Assembly: GCF_963678635.1 (NCBI RefSeq)
Contig: NC_087069.1
Span: 22,974,360-23,038,359, forward strand
Source of the DNA: Symsagittifera roscoffensis
Lineage: Eukaryota > Xenacoelomorpha > Acoela > Convolutidae
Direction of reading: 5' to 3'
DNA: 64,000 nt
Shown: one piece after another, positions 33,165-44,195 of the stretch
How the letters are laid out: each line of letters begins with the position of its first letter
How positions within the stretch are numbered: position 1 is the stretch's first letter
The notes under the pieces: model-generated
Told to the model about the DNA's origin: nothing
The model's input: only the letters and a program-made list of their open reading frames with translations
The model's database searches: none
Translations under genes and position numbers: made by a program

Positions 33165-33450
33165 TCCAATTTTAAAGGAGGGAGTTGACGTTGATTTTTA
33201 GTCTGCCATTAAATCGGGATCAATTTCCGGAAAATTTGTTAATTTTTGTCGAATAATTTGACTAATTTATTATTTTTTTTTTTTCAATAATACTCTTCTT
33301 AAGAGTTGTAGTAAAAACCAATGTGTATTACAAAAAAAAAATAATAAATTAGTTAATCTATTACAAAAAAATTAACAAACTATCCGGAAATTGATCTCGA
33401 TTTGAAGTCGGACTAAAAATCAACGTCTTCTCCTCCTTTAAATGTGTATA
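33165..33450. repeat. Inverted repeat with about 120-bp arms and a 40-50 bp loop
   Basis: The left arm starts TTTTAAAGGAGGGAG and contains GACGTTGATTTTTAGTC and ATCAATTTCCGGA; the right arm is its diverged reverse complement, ending CTCCTCCTTTAAA. The loop contains ACTCTTCTTAAGAGT. It resembles a MITE; the superfamily is not assigned. Confidence 0.8.
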
Positions 33451-34566
33451 GGATTAATCCTAGTGTGCCGAAACTATTCTTTTACAAGCGTAAATATCAA
33501 ACTCCGAATCGAATTTGGTGGAAATATTTGAAAAAAGTATCGCAAATAACGAAAAAACTTTTTATATGAAAAAATGCGGACTATTTCAAAATCAGGCACA
33601 GAATAGATACCATAACCATGTGACAAATTTGTAATAAACATAAAATAAGTCTATACAACAATTTGCAGCTCTTATATCCAATCGGCCACTTAATTTTACT
33701 CGAATAATTGGAAATTTTTTCGAGAATGTTTTTTATTATCCGCGAAAGAAATAAAATCACTCAAATTGAACCAAGAAAAAGACACCAGAGTTCTTGGTAA
33801 CACTTAGCGAAAAAAAACAGTTGAGTCCGAAAAATGTAGTTCGGAGCAAATTTATTCATTTAGTGACCCAAAATTTGTTCGAAATGTTGAGAAATTCTCG
33901 AAAAAAAGGAAAAGACAAAATTTATAATCCGTGAAAAAGCAAAATAACCGAAATCCAGCTACAAAATGAATACCAAAATACTTTCTAAAATGTTATAGTA
34001 GGTATCTTGTCAATTCTTTACAAAGTAGCTTGTAGCCCTTATGTTCTTTCAATGACCTAATTTTGTTCAAAGTTTTCAATTTTTTTCCAAATAAAAAAAA
34101 TTTTTATCCAAGAAAAAAAATTGAAGTTCAGGCACAGATTAGACACCAGAACTCTTCTTAGCAGTTATAATTATTTTCCGGATTACATTTCCAAGCAGTC
34201 ACACAAGTTTCCTAAAATTTTAGGAAAACCTATCAGGAAAATTTTCAGTATTCGAAAAGAAAAATACGAAATCATTCGAAATCATTCGCTTACATTGCGA
34301 AGAACATTCAATCAATATATACCAAAAATCAACCCATACTTTTCAATAAAAGAGTGAAGCTTGTTGTTTTTTATTTTAAAAAAAAACGAGATTTGTTTCA
34401 AACTCTTGCGACGGACGACAACTTGGCAAAGCCACATCAAACATTGGACACAATCTCAGAGGAGACAACGTGACTGGTAGTGAGTACCCTGATAACTGAT
34501 CTTTTCGAAACGAAAGTGAAACTTGCGTCCAAGGTAATTGAAATTATGCATTTTTGCGATGATATA
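33451..34566. other. AT-rich DNA with no recognised gene
   Basis: A 78-codon frame at 34121-34357 is Lys/Arg/Ile-rich without known motif. The right end probably leads into the non-LTR remnant. Confidence 0.4.
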
Positions 34567-34973
34567 AACATCGATTAAAAGAACAAGAACGATACTTCTT
34601 TGAAGATTTTCTCATTGTAGGTAACCCTCCTTCTGATGCCCGCGATACGAACAAATTGCTCAAAAAATTGCTCTGGTTTTTGGATAAAATTTTGGAACTG
34701 CGAGTCAGTGTAAGTAGGTTGAAAGCCTATCATAAATTGCTAGTACATGCTCGAAAAATAAAAATGATGCCAACAATCATTATAAAGTTTGATATTTCAA
34801 TGATGAGCTCGAGGCGTATAAAAACAGGAGAAAGTAAAAAAAAGAGAACTACGAAAGTCCTAGTAACCAAAATCCAATTTGAACGCTGGCCTCCGCTCAA
34901 TGGGTATGTCAAACGTTTGGCTGAAAGCAGGAACATCATCACTTCGAATCGAAAGTGCTCAGTGTCCCTTTAA
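34567..34973 (+). pseudogene. Non-LTR retrotransposon ORF1-like remnant
   Basis: The plus strand is open for about 136 codons: KEQERYFFEDFLIVGNPP, DTNKLLKKLLWFLDKI, LELRVSVSRLK, then KMMPTIIIKFD and SSRRIKTGESKKKR. This follows the pattern of the RRM-type domain of ORF1 proteins (xLxIxGxPxxxxED, SVSRLK near the middle, PxIIVKF, a basic helix). It is not the same family as the ORF1 at 1537-2650. A near-perfect acceptor (CTCATTGTAG) and donor (GTAAGT) inside it are probably coincidental. The assignment is by remembered motif pattern. Confidence 0.45.
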
Positions 34974-35360
34974 CGTCTATGGAGCTCGGGAACCATATCA
35001 GGCAAAAGTTAACCCTGAAGAACCCAATGATTCGAGAGCAACAACAATAATTGTTGCCCAATCATGCGCAAAATCCAGTTTTATGTCAATCAAAATCGGC
35101 AACGCCATATCATGCAAAAGTTAACCCTGAGGAACCCAATCATTTAAGAGAAACAACAAAAGCGAGTTGAAAAACCTAGACGCTGATGGAAACCAGGTTT
35201 TAAAGGAAACAGGTCACGTCTCTTAGATGATGAGGAGCGATCAATGAGAATATGTGCGTCTCTATCTTCAGAGCAGGAAAACGTTGTAAGGAAAACGTTT
35301 ATGGATAAAGCGGAGGAAAACAAAAAACGAAACATTGTAAGGAATTGCTTCCCAAGATGA
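34974..35360 (+). pseudogene. Decayed coding-like sequence after the ORF1 remnant, with a 111-bp-spaced direct repeat
   Basis: The segment AAAGTTAACCCTGAAGAACC and its surroundings (34996-35030) recur at 35107-35150. Frames read PYQAKVNPEEPN and PYHAKVNPEEPN, then, after stops, LLDDEERSMRICASLSS and KTFMDKAEENKKRN. Continuation of ORF1 is plausible but not shown. Confidence 0.3.
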
Positions 35361-35719
35361 ACTCAAAATCTTTTTGTTTGTTGACTAACCGCTTCTTCTT
35401 CTTAGAAGATCAACTGAAAATGAAACTTCGGTCAGGAAGGTTGAAATTAGCGGAGAATTTTTGTTGAGATACATAATTACTGATTTGGTATTTGTGCTAT
35501 CAGAGCAAAGATAAAACAGCGTTATAATTTTTTGGTTTTTTTTATATCATCTTCGATACAAATTAAATCAAAACTTTTGTTCTTTTGATGTTTTTTTGAT
35601 ACCTAAAACTTCTTTAAAAGAAGGAAAGTAGAAAAAAACAATCAAAAATAAAAAATTTGAAGTGAAAGTGTTTTTTTTTTGTGTTAATGCTCTCTTTCTT
35701 TGATCTCGACGTTTCAGTG
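35361..35719. other. AT-rich DNA between retroelement remnants
   Basis: No endonuclease domain of the expected ORF2 could be found. A segment near 35405-35450 weakly resembles 34501-34545. Confidence 0.4.
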
Positions 35720-35960
35720 CTGCGACTTCCGCGGTAACAAATTATAAAATTTCAATCACGTGAAGAATTTATATGATGGAGCAGTGCGACCTCCGCGGTT
35801 ACCATCCTGCAAGTGACGAGAGTTTGAAGCCTTAATTGCGACTTCCGCGGTATTGCTTCAGGCAGACAGAAGATATGTGTATAACTATTGCATTGTGTGT
35901 TTCAGTTCATGGTTCTGTCAGAAACTCAAAAGGATATAGTACGACATCCGCGGGACATCC
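35720..35960 (+). repeat. Four spaced copies of a TGCGACTTCCGCGGT motif
   Basis: Copies: 35722 (GCGACTTCCGCGGTAAC), 35787 (GCGACCTCCGCGGTTAC), 35838 (GCGACTTCCGCGGTATT) and 35941 (ACGACATCCGCGGGAC). CCGCGG is strikingly GC-rich for this DNA. Spacing is irregular (about 65, 51 and 103 bp). The function is unknown. Confidence 0.65.
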
Positions 35961-36179
35961 GACTCAAATTTCTTTTAAAACAAAAAAAACGAAGAAAAAA
36001 AAAGCAAAAATGAAACGAAGGGAAAAGAATTGAGAATCATAAAAATGAAGCGAACGAGTGAAAATAACAAAAATGACAATTTCACTCTGAAGAAGTTAAA
36101 GAGATCCTTCAAGAGGTTTCAATCGACAAAAAAACAAGCAGGTTAACAAAGACTTACAGTTAAATGAAAGCGATTTTTT

Positions 36180-36740
36180 TTCTAGTTCCGCTGACGGCCT
36201 AACTTCCAAATTAAATGAAAGTTTATTCACAGCATTGAGTGAAATGATACCAAAAAAATATTTTCCGCCCTAACTACAATGATTGGATAAAAAATAAGGT
36301 AGAAAACACAGCAGCAAGAAAAAAAGAACTCGATAAAAACTTTTAACTGAAAAACTCAAGGAGATTGGGAACCTCTTAATACTTATAGAAAAAAAGCAGC
36401 AAGACAAGAAAACCAATTAATACAAAAAAAAACAGATCGATCAAAGGATAGTTCAATAAATTTTTGCAACTCAGACAAAGAGATTGATAGTTTTCACAGT
36501 AATCAGAGATTGGATTTCAATCCCAATAAGATGAACGACTACTTTGTAAATATAGGGAAAAAACTAGCAAAAAATTTCGAACTACCAATTAATTTGGAAA
36601 CCGTAAAAATAGTGACTGAGTCAATGGTCTTTCAGAAAACAAGCAATTATGAAGCTTCTTGTGTTTCAAATGGTGCGAAAAACAAAAGATTAGCGGACTG
36701 TGAGGCCTATAATAATTATCTAATTTTTAAATCAATTTAA
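36180..36740 (+). pseudogene. Non-LTR ORF2 remnant (endonuclease-RT linker)
   Basis: The 76-codon frame at 36510-36740 contains NKMNDYFVNIGKKLAKNFELP, typical of the segment just before the RT of CR1/Jockey-type ORF2 (FNxYFxxIGxxLA). Upstream, in several frames, SKLNESLFTALSEMIPKKYF and ENTAARKKELDKN resemble the preceding linker. Endonuclease and RT are not present on either side, so this is a truncated, frameshifted relic. It may belong with the ORF1 remnant 1.5 kb upstream. Confidence 0.55.
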
Positions 36741-39144
36741 GTGGACACAAGGACAACAATGACCCAAAAAAATTGGAAAAAAAATGTTGCAACATTTTTT
36801 CAGATAATTTTATAACATAGAGCAAAGACTTTTTGGAATTATTCTGGCAGGTGACGTTTCGTTTCCTTTTCGTTTTCTGCAATCATTTCGGTAATTGAAC
36901 AAAATGTTTTGAGGGCTTTTCTTTTATTTTTTGGATTTAGACAGGCTTTTTCGTGTGATAAAATAATAATAAATTTTATGTTTTTTTGATTAGCGGAATT
37001 AGCTTTGCTCTGAGGTGTCACTCGACAAGCTAAACGGCTTTGACGTTCTCTCAAGCGTATTTTTTGCAATTACTTGGAAACAAATTTATTATATGATTGT
37101 TATTTTCCTTTTTTAAAATCTTCCTGTTGAAGTAAGGCTATCTTAGAGCAAACTTGAAAAAGTTATCAAGATTCTGATTTTTCTAAGAACTTTTATAATT
37201 TTCAAAACTTAAAATATAAAAATGATAGTAGTATATCTGCAGTTTTAAAATCTAATGAGAGTTTTGCTAAAAATTTACAAGATACTGCTCTCTTCGTCAT
37301 TGTTTTCTTGTGGAAAATGCTGTATGGCTCTCTCAAGGATCAAGTTTGTCTCTGACAGTTGAGGATCTCTAAAAACCGTTTTGCTAAGATTCGTTAAAAA
37401 TCCAACATGCTTGAAAAGGAGACACTGAAGAGAAAACAACAGTCAAAAGGTAACTCGATGAGGCTAGAAGCCCCTTTTTGGGAAAAAAGCATATTGCTAA
37501 TAACAGAATCCTGCAAATTTATGCGTTCAAAAAACTGTTGAAATAAAAAGCATGCTTACCTCAAATTTTAAAAAAATCAATTATAGTTCAACAAGTTCTA
37601 AAATTTTTCAGGAGGCACAACAATTGTTTCTGGAGAATTGTCATTTACAATTATGCGATTTGTAATCTTATCGATAGCCCTTTTGTTAATTGGAACGACA
37701 GATTTTGAAATAAACAATAAACTTACTACCATTTTAAGTGTATTCCATTGTTGTTTCTTCTTAACGCGGCCAATTCAACATTTGTCTTGCAAGAAAGAGA
37801 TTGTTTCCTAATGTATGAAAAACTGAAAAGGGAATTGAAACTATTGTTTTATATGTTTAAAAATCAGATAATGCTTTTCTTACAACATCATTAAGACGTT
37901 AACTCAAAAATACTCTTTGAGACTGAAAACTTCAAGATTTGGAACCCATGCATTTTTCAAAATATAAGTCTAACAGGTATCTTATGAGTTTTAAGTTTTT
38001 GTCTTCTCTATCAAGAACAGAAAATTTGAAAAAAGTGTTTTTTTTTGCTATTTCAATTTTCATTCAGTTTCGTCTTTGCACTAACAGATGATTTTCGGTC
38101 CTCGCAATTTTATAACTCAATGAACGCCATAAAAAATTGATAGGCAATACGAAACTGTAATAAATTATAAAAGCTACTGAAAACACGCATTGAATGAAAA
38201 GTTTTTTTGCTTATGCGATTAGGTAAGCAAAATTTAAAATGAAATTGTAAAACTGTATGATCATATATGGTTTCGGCTCAATGAGCCCAGTAACATCGCC
38301 AATTGACATCCCTCAGACCCAATTTCTTCACAAAACAAAAGAAAAAACCAAGCGAAGGCTTCTTTTGAGGTCCTACTGTTTTTTTTTTGTTTTTATGTGA
38401 GAGGATGAAATAAAGCGTCAAAAAACCAGCCACATTTTCAACCACAAAAAGTACAAAATTTAGGCTTTCAAGTCATTTACAAAGAGTTGCGGTTTTTCAA
38501 ACTAAGGTTCAATGTAACTCTTCTGTTTTTAAATGACACAAGTTCTGTGGGTTTCTTAACAAACCCTGACTTTCCCTACAAATCAATTTATACATGTCGT
38601 AAAACTCCAATTGAGTACAAAAGCGGATCATGATTTTCCAAACTCTGTTTTGAATAAAAGTAACTGTTTGAAATTGTATGACAGCATCTGTCCGTAAAAA
38701 AAACTATTGTATGAGCAGTAGTTTTGCTCAACTCGTGCTCTAGAATTGCGCGGAGATATTTTGCATTTGGAAACAAACTGTTGACACATTCACGTCGATT
38801 CAAAAAATTTTTAATGCTTTTATTTTTTTCATCCAGCAGAGCTGATAGCAAAAAGAGATTTTTTTTAAATAAGTTTTTGCTGCTATGTTGCTTTGATTTT
38901 TTTCCCCTATCTTCTGAAAATCAGATTCCAGGAAAACTGGTCTAAAAATATATACGTTTTATGCAATGTTTTCTCAGAACGTCAATATTCTTCTTGTCAA
39001 ATGAGCTTTTTTCCAGTACCATCAATTCGCGATACTTCGAGTGGAAGTGCTTCCCAAAAAAACATTCTGTAAAACTTGCTGGCTTAAACATGTTTTAGCA
39101 GACTTGCATTGGAGTTTCGTGATTAAAAATTGATTATAATTGAG
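36741..39144. other. AT-rich DNA with no recognised gene
   Basis: Open frames at 36839-37069, 38588-38851 and 38724-38945 show no motif. No RT domain follows the ORF2 relic. Confidence 0.5.
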
Positions 39145-39300
39145 TTTCAATGTCAGTGTCCACAAAATGCACAAAAATTTGATTGTTATCAATTAAAAAT
39201 GGATTATAATATTTATTTTTTTTTGAGGCAGCAGTGCCGATTTTTAATCCATTATAATCAAATTTGATTTTCATTTTTGCGGAAACTGACAATGAAACGT
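39145..39300. repeat. Inverted repeat with GGATTATAAT motifs
   Basis: The outer arms are GTTTCAATGTCAGTGTCC and its near reverse complement GGAAACTGACAATGAAAC; the inner arms contain TTAAAAATGGATTATAAT and TTTTTAATCCATTATAATC. Total length is about 155 bp, consistent with a small MITE. No duplication of target was confirmed. Confidence 0.6.
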
Positions 39301-39502
39301 ACAGCCGATTTTTTCCGCTTCTTTGAGTTGCCATTTTTAACTAAAATTTACGCTTTTAACTAAAATTGGTTACTTGTGCAATTTAATTTTTTTCTTGTGC
39401 AATTTAATTTTTTCTACAACTTTGATACTTTGTAGAAAATTTTTATGTTACTCAATAATTGAACTTTGTTCCTTTCGTCATTTTTCTTAAATTATTTGAA
39501 AA

Positions 39503-39935
39503 TTTGAGGGGGGGGGGTGTTAATTTGGAATTGTACTAATCACCTTTCCGTTACATCCCCCCTCACTCCTAGCGTTTGCCCCTTTGCCCCCTTTGTACCC
39601 ACACCCCCCCCCCCCCCCCACACACACACACCCCTCCTAACTGAAACGGGGGGGGGGGGTTTGGATGTGGTTCAAGAGAAGTGGTTGTTTAGGGGAGGGG
39701 GAGGGGGACGGTGGGTTTGTTTCAGGTGGGGGTGTTCAGGTGGGTGGGGGAGGCTTGGTTCAGGTGCGAGGGGGGGGGGGGGTTGTGCAGGTGGAGGGAG
39801 GTTTGGTTCAGGTGGAAAGGATGTCTCAATTTGTCAGGTGAAGGGGATGGTTAAGGTGTGGGGGAATAGGGGCAAATGTGAGTGGGGGTTGTACGGGAGC
39901 AAAGGCAAATTTGAGGGGAAGGTTAATGGAATCCG
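39503..39935 (+). repeat. G-rich and C-rich homopolymer and minisatellite-like tract
   Basis: A G-run at 39508, a C-run at 39604-39619, a CA dinucleotide run, another G-run at 39648-39658, and then about 240 bp of GGGGGAGGGGG/GGTTCAGGTGG-type sequence. Strong strand asymmetry and many G-runs allow G-quadruplex formation. The 141-codon open frame here is a by-product of composition. Confidence 0.85.
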
Positions 39936-41244
39936 TTTGTGATTTGAGTTTGGGCTTAGAAATCGAGTGGGCAGAGTACTTGCTTTGCAAAGTTTCTGCA
40001 TTTCTTATTTGACAACGCCAAACAAAAATAAATTGGAAAAAAATCCATTTTAATGGGGTCTTCTATTTTATTGTTATAAATCATTATAATGAAATGAAAA
40101 TGAATTATAATGCATCATGTTTTTTTGAGAAAAAATACATCTTTAGATCCATTCATAATACAATTTTTTTGTCTGTGCGTAACATGGGAGGGAATTGATT
40201 ATTTTGACAGTATTTTAGACAATAAAAACCCAACATAATCAAGTTTTTTTTTCACGTATTTGGTTGCGGGGAGCACAAAAATTAAATATGTTCCGACTGT
40301 TCTTTCCGAACAATCCGACCAGTCTTAAAAAGTTACAACACATTTACTTTTCCAATTAGTGTCGTTTTGATAGAAGAGTCTGAGCAAAAACGTAGAGCTT
40401 AGGCATTGTCATCATTCATGTGCAAATCATCATTCATGTGCAAAAAAAGCAAATTGCGAAAACACGAAGACAAATAACAAGAAAAAAAAACGAAAAAAAA
40501 AGATCAACATTTTTTAAAACAGTTTATCTAAATTGTTTCACAAGATTTTGAAGTTTTTCAAAACAAAGATGAAGCTTAAAAAACCAAAAACTTACTTCAT
40601 TAAAGTAAAACTAAATTTTCAAGGGTTGAATCAAGCATAAATAAGCTAATGTAAACTTGATCTCTCGCTCGAAATTAGACAATAAATCAAAAGTTTCATG
40701 CCGGTTTTTCTCGACACCGGGAAAAATTTTGGAATTATTTTGATGTCGTTCGAATCACGTTTGAAAAGGCTTTAATATGATATATCACTCAACCCAATCC
40801 GATAATTGTTTGTGGTTGCTGATTTTGCGTAGAAAACAAGAGAAAGACTGTTCGCTTGCTTTATTCGCTCGAATTAGGGCAAGAAATCAAAAGTTTCAAA
40901 CCGAATTTTCTCGACAATAAGATTTTTTTTCAAATTTTTAAAATGTGGTTCGAATCACGACTGAAGGGCTTTAATATTATATATCACTCAAACCAGTCCG
41001 ATCAATTAAAAGACACGAATAACAAAAGAGGAAAATTAAAAAAACACTCGAACACAAATGTCCTCCCCATTTTCAATGGTCGGAACAAAAACGGGTCTCT
41101 CTCATCGATTGTTTTTTTTTAAATAAAAAACTAAAAGAATATGAAAAATTTTAACTGTTTAAGTTGACATCTTAACTCAACCTAAGGAACACTATTAGAA
41201 AGTCTAAAACTTTAGGCGGGCTTAGGAGGTTGCTTGTAATTCTT
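39936..41244. other. AT-rich DNA with no recognised gene
   Basis: 40660-40760 and 40850-40990 share TCGCTCGAATTAG, AAATCAAAAGTTTCA and ATATCACTCAA with about 187-bp spacing, an old tandem duplication. No gene was seen. Confidence 0.45.
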
Positions 41245-41767
41245 TAACTGCCCGGGTTGACCTCCAAACACCGAAAATGCTTATCATACAATTCCATACA
41301 ACAAAAATCTTTATCATACAAGTCCATACATCAAAAGTATGGAGAAAAAGAAAATGCGTGTCATGCAATTTTCTTACTTTTTCGAAAATCAATAGAAAAA
41401 AAATTAAGCCATTTCTGCGGCTTTTTGAGAACAGTTGAACAGACTGGTGACAAAAAAAAACAGATTTAAAGTATTTTTTTGAAAAAAAACGCTTTCCATA
41501 CAATTTCCATATATGGAAAATGTATGACCGGCATTTTTTGATGAAATCTTGCTCCAAAATTTTTTTTCAACCGCAAATCAAATTTTGTACGCAAACAAAC
41601 ATTTTTCGAAAAAAAAAACAAATTTTTTGCATGCAAAATTTAATTTTTTTTGTGTGCATAACGTAGTCCTGGATACGATAATATTGCCTTTCTTTTTTTT
41701 TCACTTAAAATTTTTTTCAAAAACGCTAAAAATTCCTATTTTTTTTGTATGGCGTGTTTATGTATGC
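41245..41767 (-). repeat. R2 interspersed repeat, copy 2
   Basis: It is reversed: the GGTCAACCCGGG end lies near 41250 and the AAGGCATACATAAACACG end near 41767. Internal Met-rich frames are chance. It aligns in patches with 23948-24415. Confidence 0.65.
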
Positions 41768-42055
41768 CTTGATTAATGTCTGATAATTTGAAAATTCAAA
41801 AATTAAAAATAATCAGCACTGAAAAAGTTTGCCAAAAATTGACAGTTTGTTAATTTTGTTATATAATTTGTGAAAGACATCTGGAAGACAATTCAGGTAG
41901 TTTTTTATGCATTGTAAATGTAAGACCTTCCAGCCTTTGGTGCTGTGAGGGACCAAGGTCTTGTCACTTCTGTTCGGTTGCAAACACAACCCAAAATTTT
42001 TCATAAACTAATCTTAGAAAATAAAAACAACTTTTTGGTTTAACTAGAAAACACT

Positions 42056-42172
42056 TATTATACAATTTCAATTTATAGGAAAATATTTATTATAGAGTTT
42101 TCATACAATTTTCTGTACGTATGAAAAGAAATTTCCCATTTATGAGAATAGCATTTTTGGTCAACCCGGGTG
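42056..42172 (+). repeat. R2 interspersed repeat, copy 3 (3' fragment)
   Basis: ATACAATTTC and ATTTATAGGA blocks lead to TAGCATTTTTGGTCAACCCGGG-type sequence, the R2 end. Confidence 0.5.
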
Positions 42173-43274
42173 TCCAGCATTTGAATTTTAGTGCCCCATA
42201 CAAAATTGGTTTGTGAAAGGTTGGCAACAGAATATTCAGCAGCATAGAGTTTATGAGTCGATAAGCATGTTTAATTGTTCGGAATCCAGCGTAACAAGCT
42301 TGCATTGTTTTCAAGACCAGCCGCGAGTATCGTTAATCCATCTTAAGAAGTAGATGCGGAAAGTTGATGATATCATTTGAGGACTGTACGGGCTTTTACA
42401 AACAAATGTTTTGTAAGGGCTTTCACAATGCGTACGCGGAGAATTAATTTTGGTCTAAGAAAACGTTGCAATGAGTTGAGTCACGCTTTTTATTGTATTT
42501 AACACTTTTGCTAATGCAAATTAAATCAGTGTACACTTTCTATTGCGTATTGGGTATGATAGTTTTGAAAAAATACTCCAAGAAAATGATTTTTTTTTTC
42601 AATTTCTTGTCTTTTCTCAAAGATTTTCCTACGTAAGCTAACGCTTCAATACAACCAAAATTATTGTGTGGTAATTATCCTAGTTTCAATTATAAAAATC
42701 AAAGAGGTCAAAATCAGCCAAAATTTGCCAAATTGTTGCAGGAAACATTATAAAAAATGATCCCGAAGTACTAATATATAGTCACTTTCATTTAAAACTC
42801 GAAAAAACGCTTGTTAGTTAGTTTTGCATGATCTCATAGCGTTGGGGTTTCCAGAAACTGTCCCCCTTCTCCGACATTTTTCCAAAGTTTGAACAACTAT
42901 ACCAAAGCGCCATTTTTCAAATGCATCCACCGTTCAAATTTGATTACAATTCAGATTGGTATTATTTTCTTGTCTCAAATGCTGTTGTTTAATAGCGGCA
43001 AAATAAAATATTCCAACATTTCAAATTGAAGCAAGGATTTTGAACGTTTTGGTATGCTAGGAGAAGCAGAACATTTCTTATTATACTTGAATTAGCCTGT
43101 CGATATAAATATAAAAGCTCTCTTGCTTAAATTATGGAAAAAAATGGTCTCATTTTTTGACTGAACTGCGTTTAATAATGTAGATCACAAAATGTGTTTT
43201 TTAGTTGAAAAAGCCAGAAAGCTACGACATACCGTAAAACGCTCAAAGATGCTTATCATTAGTCTTTGAATTTT
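42173..43274. other. AT-rich DNA with no recognised gene
   Basis: No motif, splice structure or repeat partner was recognised. Confidence 0.5.
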
Positions 43275-43683
43275 TAAATTATCAGACATTGATCAAGGCA
43301 AACATGAAACAACCATTATAAAAAAAGAAGTTTTTAGCGCTTTTGAAACCTTCTTATCCAGAAAAACAGAAAAAAATGGAAAACGTTTGTTTGTGTGCAA
43401 AATTCGATTTGCGGTTGCAAAAAAAATTGGGTCAATTTCCAAAACACTTGGAAATTTTTTTGTTGTCACTATCAAAAAGAAGCTAGTCATACAATTTCCA
43501 TCTTTTCTTTTCTTTTTTTTTGTACCCTACATCATTTTTTATGCCGAAACAAGAAAAACTTCTCTGAAAATTTGATGGCACAATTTTAGCAAAAATGTAT
43601 GAAATTTATATGGCTAGTGTTTTTTCATGGACTTAGTTTTTGAAATTGAACGACTAGCATTTTTGGTCTATGGGGGGTCAATC
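43275..43683 (+). repeat. R2 interspersed repeat, copy 4
   Basis: It starts TCAAGGCAAACATGAAAC, continues with AGTTTTTAGCGCTTTTGAAA and ends CTAGCATTTTTGGTCTATGG then GGTCAATCCG. The bases just outside the left end (TTATCAGACATT) match those outside copy 2, so the true boundary may lie slightly further out. Confidence 0.65.
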
Positions 43684-43937
43684 CGTGATAGTTCCTGTGA
43701 AACCGCTTCTAAACACTTTTTCATGTTCTGTTCACAAAGAAAATATGACAAGGCAAACTCAGTTTTAATGAAATATTTGTACGATTCTGATCTCTATATC
43801 TTTGTTTTTGAAGTTATTTCTATATGGTTGTTTTAAGAAAATCGAAAAAAAGCACTTAGTTTTTTTGAAATTGATTTACATTTGTAGATGGCAAATACGA
43901 TACTTTTCGCGATCGAGAAAAAAAATTGCAGTGCAAA

Positions 43938-44195
43938 GTTAATATATAAACCTAGTTAGAAGCAAATGAGTCCTTAAAACTAATCCTAATTCATGCCAGC
44001 GCGTGTAATGTCAGATTAACAAAAAACGAACAGATTCACAAATTGTCTACAGTTTAAGTAGCCCAAACTTAATATATACCCCTAGTTAGAAGCAAATGAG
44101 TCCTTAAAACTAATCCTAATTCATGCCAGCGCGTGTAATGTCAGATTAACAAAAAATGAACAGATTCACAATTTGTTTACAGTTTAAGTAGCCCA
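43938..44195 (+). repeat. Tandem duplication, 2 x 130 bp
   Basis: CCTAGTTAGAAGCAAATGAG occurs at 43951 and 44081. Units end AGTTTAAGTAGCCCA at about 44064 and 44195. The copies are nearly identical (about 6 differences), so the event is recent. Confidence 0.9.

Noticed and set aside
34621-34709. A host exon bounded by CTCATTGTAG and GTAAGT.
   Set aside because: The reading frame runs open across both sites and matches an ORF1-like protein, so the splice-like signals are probably coincidental.
39517-39942. 141-codon Gly/Arg-rich open frame.
   Set aside because: It is produced by the G-rich tract, where stop codons are rare; there is no motif.
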